DNA from: Lingula anatina
Taxonomy: Eukaryota; Brachiopoda; Lingulata; Lingulida; Lingulidae
Assembly: GCF_001039355.2 (NCBI RefSeq)
Contig: NW_019774480.1
Span: forward strand, 406,311-470,310
Direction of reading: 5' to 3'
DNA length: 64,000 nucleotides
Positions within the stretch are counted from its first letter, which is position 1; each line of letters starts with the position of its first letter. A program made the position numbers and the translations under genes. The notes under the pieces were generated by a model. That model was not told the DNA's origin and did not search any database. It saw only the letters and a program-made list of their open reading frames with translations. Shown here piece by piece: positions 63,667-64,000 of this stretch.

Positions 63667-63893
63667 TCTTTTTGCTTTCACTGTCATGTATTTTCTTATC
63701 AATAATTCATTTATTTTAATAAATTTTTTAATTTAAATCCATACATTTACTCAGTCATTTCTTTCTTTAACAGGACACCAGCCAATTACAGCATTATATT
63801 GATGAGTTTCTTCTTTGCCATATTCACCCTTGTCACATGGGTAGAGACAGGGGCACACATTCTAAATCAAAACACATCAGATGTCATTGATGA
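24969..63893 (+). CDS. Divergent inositol 1,4,5-trisphosphate receptor-like channel, 3'-partial, about 45 exons
   Basis: Exons encode roughly 1900 residues (1925 with an optional exon) in the ITPR order: N-terminal beta-trefoil, second beta-trefoil/MIR, armadillo RIH, long helical middle, RIH-associated region, juxtamembrane domain and first transmembrane helix. The window ends before TM2-TM6 and the pore. Family members are tetrameric ER calcium-release channels. ATG 24969 is chosen because it is the first Met after an in-frame TAA (24903), has A at -3 and G at +4, and the peptide [16 protein letters not shown] matches the family's first strand. Similarity to ITPR1 is clear but low, strongest around RIH, RIH-associated and the juxtamembrane part. 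Canonical ITPRs have about 2270 residues before TM1, so this one is some 350 shorter. A ryanodine receptor is ruled out by size and architecture. Function as an IP3-gated channel is inference. Confidence 0.85.
25701..26046. mobile_element. TTAA-flanked MITE candidate
   Basis: TTAAAGGGATAACGACT (from 25700) faces AGTTGTTATCCCTTTAA (26030-26046) as a near-perfect 17 bp inverted pair, with TTAA at both outer edges. The roughly 345 bp between is non-coding. TTAA targets suggest a piggyBac-related source; this is inference. Confidence 0.55.
27998..28084 (+). repeat. Compound GC/AC/AG microsatellite
   Basis: GC, then AC, then AG dinucleotide runs in IP3R-like intron 1. Confidence 0.95.
28701..28746 (+). 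repeat. AAAG tetranucleotide array
   Basis: About 11 uninterrupted AAAG units. Confidence 0.95.
30214..33343 (+). other. IP3R-like intron 4 (3.1 kb)
   Basis: AT-rich intron. A degenerate direct repeat of about 169 bp period lies at 30616-30868 (AGTATAAAGG blocks). A homopolymer-rich transposon fragment with an unresolved base starts at 31726. Nothing else is recognisable. Confidence 0.55.
31726..31852. mobile_element. Truncated, poorly resolved copy of the poly-G element
   Basis: It starts CAGGCTGGTAGCCGGGG like the 61271 element, then runs through long G, A, C and T homopolymers to an N at 31852. The right terminus is missing. The homopolymer ladder looks like low-quality consensus. Confidence 0.5.
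34400..34590 (+). repeat. TG-rich microsatellite after the IP3R-like exon 7 donor
   Basis: TG/CATG/TATG runs start about 15 bases past the donor at 34385. They produce long spurious open frames on both strands. Confidence 0.95.
35379..39337 (+). CDS. IP3R-like exons 9-13: second beta-trefoil (MIR) of the ligand-binding core
   Basis: Exons: 35379-35574, 36177-36319, 38228-38306, 38830-38921, 39212-39337. [18 protein letters not shown] aligns with [30 protein letters not shown] with LWEVEVVQ, and [15 protein letters not shown] with FRFKHLATGHYLAAE. Where ITPR1 has the RTTGR loop (residues 265-269) that contacts IP3 phosphates, this protein has RVRQLNQNN (about residues 289-297), so only the first Arg is kept. 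[14 protein letters not shown] introduces the helical domain. Introns hold three copies of one MITE. Confidence 0.82.
35728..35937. mobile_element. MITE family CTTAGACCCCATT, copy A
   Basis: It begins CTTAGACCCCATTCCCAGAG and ends with an imperfect inverse (GGGAATGCGCCCTTAG). The centre includes CTTGTAGTAGGCGGGAC, shared with copies B and C. It lies in IP3R-like intron 9. Confidence 0.75.
36320..38227 (+). other. IP3R-like intron 10 (1.9 kb)
   Basis: AT-rich. It holds a short array of GTGTTGGGTGTGAYAATATT units at about 36905-36995, part of the dispersed minisatellite family. No exon or element termini were recognised otherwise. Confidence 0.5.
36905..36995 (+). repeat. Minisatellite, TGTGTTGGGTGTGACA family, plus orientation
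   Basis: Four or five units of about 20-22 bp with GTGACAATATTG cores. They share the TGTTRGGTGTGACA core with arrays elsewhere in this gene. Confidence 0.65.
38573..38795. mobile_element. MITE family CTTAGACCCCATT, copy B
   Basis: Highly similar to the 39559 copy (same length, few differences) and more distant from copy A. Inverted termini pair AGATCGATCT blocks and CCAGAG blocks. It lies in IP3R-like intron 11. Confidence 0.8.
39350..39430 (+). repeat. TG microsatellite after the IP3R-like exon 13 donor
   Basis: It begins about 12 bases past the donor at 39338. Confidence 0.95.
39559..39780. mobile_element. MITE family CTTAGACCCCATT, copy C
   Basis: Same element and orientation as copy B, in intron 13, about 1 kb away. 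The near identity points to recent activity or local copying. Confidence 0.8.
39991..46617 (+). CDS. IP3R-like exons 14-22: armadillo/RIH half of the ligand-binding core and following helices
   Basis: Exons: 39991-40041, 40341-40421, 40648-40706, 41155-41305, 41674-41796, 42155-42262, 45725-45838, 46101-46305, 46562-46617. [20 protein letters not shown] aligns with ITPR1 [20 protein letters not shown]; the Lys and Arg equivalent to K508 and R511 are kept (about K506, R509). [13 protein letters not shown] aligns with QDYRKNQEYIAKQ: R568 and K569 equivalents are kept (about R554, K555), but Tyr567 is Ser553. [20 protein letters not shown] and [20 protein letters not shown] match the next RIH helices. 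The stretch after residue 660 diverges, and canonical segments seem missing. The donor at 46306 is a weak GTCTGT. Confidence 0.84.
41312..41340 (+). repeat. CTGT array after the IP3R-like exon 17 donor
   Basis: The donor GTAAGTGTCTGT flows straight into CTGT repeats. Confidence 0.9.
42263..45724 (+). other. IP3R-like intron 19 (3.5 kb)
   Basis: AT-rich with several poly-T runs. A minus-orientation minisatellite lies at about 44575-44900. No coding similarity was seen in either strand. Confidence 0.5.
44575..44900 (-). repeat. Minisatellite, TCACACCTAACACA family, minus orientation
   Basis: About ten degenerate units of TCACACCTAACACA with variable 10-20 bp spacers. These are the reverse complement of the TGTGTTAGGTGTGA units at 56160 and 55200. 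Confidence 0.75.
46318..46420 (-). repeat. Minisatellite (24 bp unit) just after the IP3R-like exon 21 donor
   Basis: Four units with ACTGTCACACCCAACRCATT, period about 24 bp. They begin about 12 bases past the weak GTCTGT donor. Confidence 0.75.
47848..48012. mobile_element. hAT-like MITE, copy 1
   Basis: It begins CAGGGACGGATCCAGAGATA and shares TCTTCTGGAAGA and CAGTGTAAACTTG blocks with 62477-62642. The right end is mutated. CAGGGGCGGAT-type termini are typical of hAT MITEs. Confidence 0.7.
48551..48807. mobile_element. Palindromic MITE, copy 2 (nearly full hairpin)
   Basis: It is a near-complete 257 bp inverted repeat whose arms meet at a short TTATAGTAAC-repeat loop. It is flanked by TAA on both sides (3 bp duplication), which fits PIF/Harbinger-type TWA targets. 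It has no coding capacity and lies in the 4 kb IP3R-like intron 22. Confidence 0.88.
49248..49319 (+). CDS. Possible extra exon of the IP3R-like gene
   Basis: A strong polypyrimidine tract and CAG (to 49247) open a frame beginning [20 protein letters not shown]. It is in phase with both neighbours (46617 and 50636 are phase 0). No consensus donor is obvious: GT after codon CAT (49320) is in phase, and others follow at 49336 and beyond. I cannot align it to ITPRs. It could be an alternative or real exon of 24 codons or slightly more, or a chance acceptor in a 4 kb intron. Confidence 0.35.
49888..49985 (+). repeat. TTTA tetranucleotide array
   Basis: About 20 TTTA units with one interruption, then poly-T. 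Confidence 0.95.
50415..50635 (+). repeat. Three tandem copies of the acceptor region before the exon at 50636
   Basis: Units start ATTTGTRT..GGAA at about 50415, 50500 and 50578. The first two read ATTACTAGGTATTATCTG where the third reads TTACCAG and then the coding exon. The copies therefore carry TAG decoy acceptors. Confidence 0.8.
50636..58363 (+). CDS. IP3R-like exons 23-36: helical middle (coupling) region
   Basis: Exons: 50636-50797, 51359-51597, 52055-52136, 52345-52532, 52712-52825, 53155-53317, 53448-53552, 54931-55002, 55483-55612, 56017-56158, 56786-56944, 57219-57375, 57718-57815, 58201-58363. The translation is mostly helical. [20 protein letters not shown] resembles the ITPR segment around [37 protein letters not shown] followed by [14 protein letters not shown] matches ITPR LVIDLIMNASSD through SEKFFKVFYDRM. 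QNKAKE and the following [20 protein letters not shown] are acidic or helical linkers. The region is shorter than the canonical one, which explains much of the size difference. Several introns hold TGTGTTAGGTGTGACA-type minisatellites. Confidence 0.8.
50806..50974 (+). repeat. ATG trinucleotide and CA dinucleotide arrays after the exon 23 donor
   Basis: GATGAT repeats start about 8 bases past the donor at 50798, and a CA array lies at 50932-50974. Confidence 0.9.
53553..54930 (+). other. IP3R-like intron 29 (1.4 kb)
   Basis: It contains the minisatellite block at 53815-54010 and an AAAT run near 54630-54670. No other recognisable element. Confidence 0.5.
53815..54010 (-). repeat. Minisatellite block, TCACACCCAACACAATC family
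   Basis: Higher-order repeats alternate CACACCCAACACAATCA with CACACCCTACACAATGAGTC and CTAACGCAATCAGCAG, period about 60-65 bp. Confidence 0.7.
55190..55480 (+). repeat. Minisatellite, GTGTTAGGTGTGACATCAAY family
   Basis: Ten or so units of ATTGTGTTAGGTGTGACATC and shorter relatives run up to the acceptor of the exon starting at 55483. The acceptor itself (GTGTTGGGTGTTCCAG) is derived from the repeat. Confidence 0.75.
56160..56345 (+). repeat. Minisatellite (about 22 bp unit) starting at the exon 32 donor
   Basis: Units AGTGTGTTAGGTGTGACAAT begin within a dozen bases of the donor at 56159. Some units have internal truncations. Confidence 0.75.
57378..57482 (+). repeat. Minisatellite starting at the exon 34 donor
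   Basis: The donor GTGAGGAGTGTGTTAGGTG leads directly into three or four units of the TGTGTTAGGTGTG family. Confidence 0.65.
58601..58867 (+). CDS. IP3R-like exon 37: basic Ser/Gly-rich linker
   Basis: This 89-codon exon encodes a disordered, basic, Ser-rich segment ([20 protein letters not shown], then [20 protein letters not shown]). It sits between the EEKFF helix block and the RIH-associated block, where canonical ITPRs carry a variable linker. The RxxS-like patterns could be basophilic kinase sites; that is inference. Frame and both splice sites fit (acceptor CAG to 58600, donor GTATGT 58868). Confidence 0.75.
59016..59215. other. GC-rich island with hairpin inside an AT-rich intron
   Basis: Composition jumps from AT-rich to strongly GC/CpG-rich. 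A near-perfect short hairpin (ACCACCAGCG / CGCTGGCGGT) sits at 59021-59045, and an unresolved N at 59214. It is open on the minus strand for about 68 codons without recognised similarity. It could be an inserted repeat or an unidentified element. Confidence 0.5.
59482..60914 (+). CDS. IP3R-like exons 38-41: RIH-associated domain
   Basis: Exons: 59482-59628, 59987-60136, 60403-60504, 60804-60914. [20 protein letters not shown] aligns with [44 protein letters not shown] aligns with [20 protein letters not shown], and [20 protein letters not shown] with [35 protein letters not shown] matches LKNNASKLLLAIMESRHDS. This is the best conserved block before the membrane. In the family it links cytosolic helices to the channel. 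Confidence 0.87.
60146..60200 (+). repeat. TTTA array after the IP3R-like exon 39 donor
   Basis: It begins about 10 bases past donor GTAAGT at 60137. Confidence 0.95.
61271..61476. mobile_element. Poly-G MITE with 5 bp target duplication
   Basis: Inverted ends CAGACCAGTAGCC and GGCTACGGGCCTG enclose a long G run, C-rich blocks and a CA run. CTTAT flanks both sides (61266-61270, 61477-61481). It lies in the intron before 61505; the fragment at 31726 belongs to the same family. Confidence 0.7.
61505..63893 (+). CDS. IP3R-like exons 42-45: juxtamembrane domain and first transmembrane helix; runs off the window
   Basis: Exons: 61505-61688, 62909-63036, 63315-63484, 63774-63893. [20 protein letters not shown] aligns with [44 protein letters not shown] aligns with [40 protein letters not shown] is a hydrophobic helix equivalent to TM1, followed by NQNTS, a possible luminal N-glycosylation site. 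A phase-2 GTAAGT donor at 63894 shows the gene continues. TM2-TM6, the selectivity filter and the tail lie beyond the window. Confidence 0.88.
62477..62642. mobile_element. hAT-like MITE, copy 2
   Basis: It runs CAGGGGTGGATTCAAAGATA to CTAAATCCGCCCCTG, with inverted termini and internal CTTCCAAAG / CTTCTGGAAGA. An exact 8 bp flanking duplication is not visible, so the insertion is not very recent. Confidence 0.75.
63618..63667 (+). repeat. TTTA array
   Basis: About 12 TTTA units in the last complete intron. Confidence 0.95.
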
Positions 63894-63942
63894 GTAAGTG
63901 ATAATGTGTCGAGGTTTTGATGATACATGTTATCGTGTACCA

Positions 63943-63944
<2 letters not shown>

Positions 63945-63994
<50 letters not shown>
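63945..63994 (+). repeat. GA microsatellite at the window end
   Basis: GA run about 50 bases past the last donor, continuing to the edge of the window. Confidence 0.95.
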
Positions 63995-63997
<3 letters not shown>

Positions 63998-64000
63998 AAA

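Noticed and set aside
24969-63893. Ryanodine receptor
   Set aside because: Too short before TM1, lacks SPRY and RyR repeat domains, and the juxtamembrane block matches ITPR.

Overview
This is a 64 kb piece of an intron-rich, AT-rich nuclear animal genome. It holds two large protein-coding genes, both on the + strand and arranged head to tail, with about 1.5 kb between them. GT-AG introns are mostly 150-500 bp, and polypyrimidine tracts, microsatellites and short non-autonomous DNA transposons (MITEs) are common. The first gene matches vertebrate USP9X closely. Together with the divergent second gene, this points to an invertebrate bilaterian, perhaps a marine lophotrochozoan, but the phylum cannot be fixed from sequence alone. 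I found no prokaryotic genes, CRISPR arrays, rRNA or tRNA genes.

Region 1 (198-21257, then a 3'UTR to about 23410): the ortholog of the giant deubiquitinase USP9X / fat facets. Forty-eight coding exons with consistent phase encode about 2246 residues. By comparison with the human protein, only some 300 N-terminal residues lie upstream of the window. The ubiquitin-like domain, the Cys box (Cys codon 10896-10898), the zinc-ribbon CxxC pairs, the His box (His codon 13511-13513) and the helical C-terminal region are all intact.

Region 2 (about 23411-24968): a short intergenic/promoter interval. It holds a palindromic MITE, and one unassigned ORF that ends at a good splice donor.

Region 3 (24969-63893 and beyond): a divergent inositol 1,4,5-trisphosphate receptor (IP3R/ITPR)-like gene. 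Forty-five well-supported exons plus one optional exon encode about 1900-1925 residues. They run from the N-terminal beta-trefoils through the armadillo/RIH and RIH-associated regions to the first transmembrane helix, where the window ends before the pore. It is not a standard ITPR1/2/3 ortholog. The basic loop on the beta-trefoil side of the ligand pocket is replaced, while several basic residues on the helical side remain.

The strongest unexplained pattern is structural. Tandem duplications repeatedly sit on exon edges: the USP9X His-box exon plus its donor, USP9X exon 13 plus its donor, the end of USP9X exon 27, the start of USP9X exon 1, and a triplicated acceptor region in the IP3R-like gene. 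Many microsatellites and one recurring TGTGTTAGGTGTGACA-type minisatellite also begin within tens of bases of 5' splice sites. At least six MITE-like families are present, several in two or three copies with recognisable inverted termini and target-site duplications.
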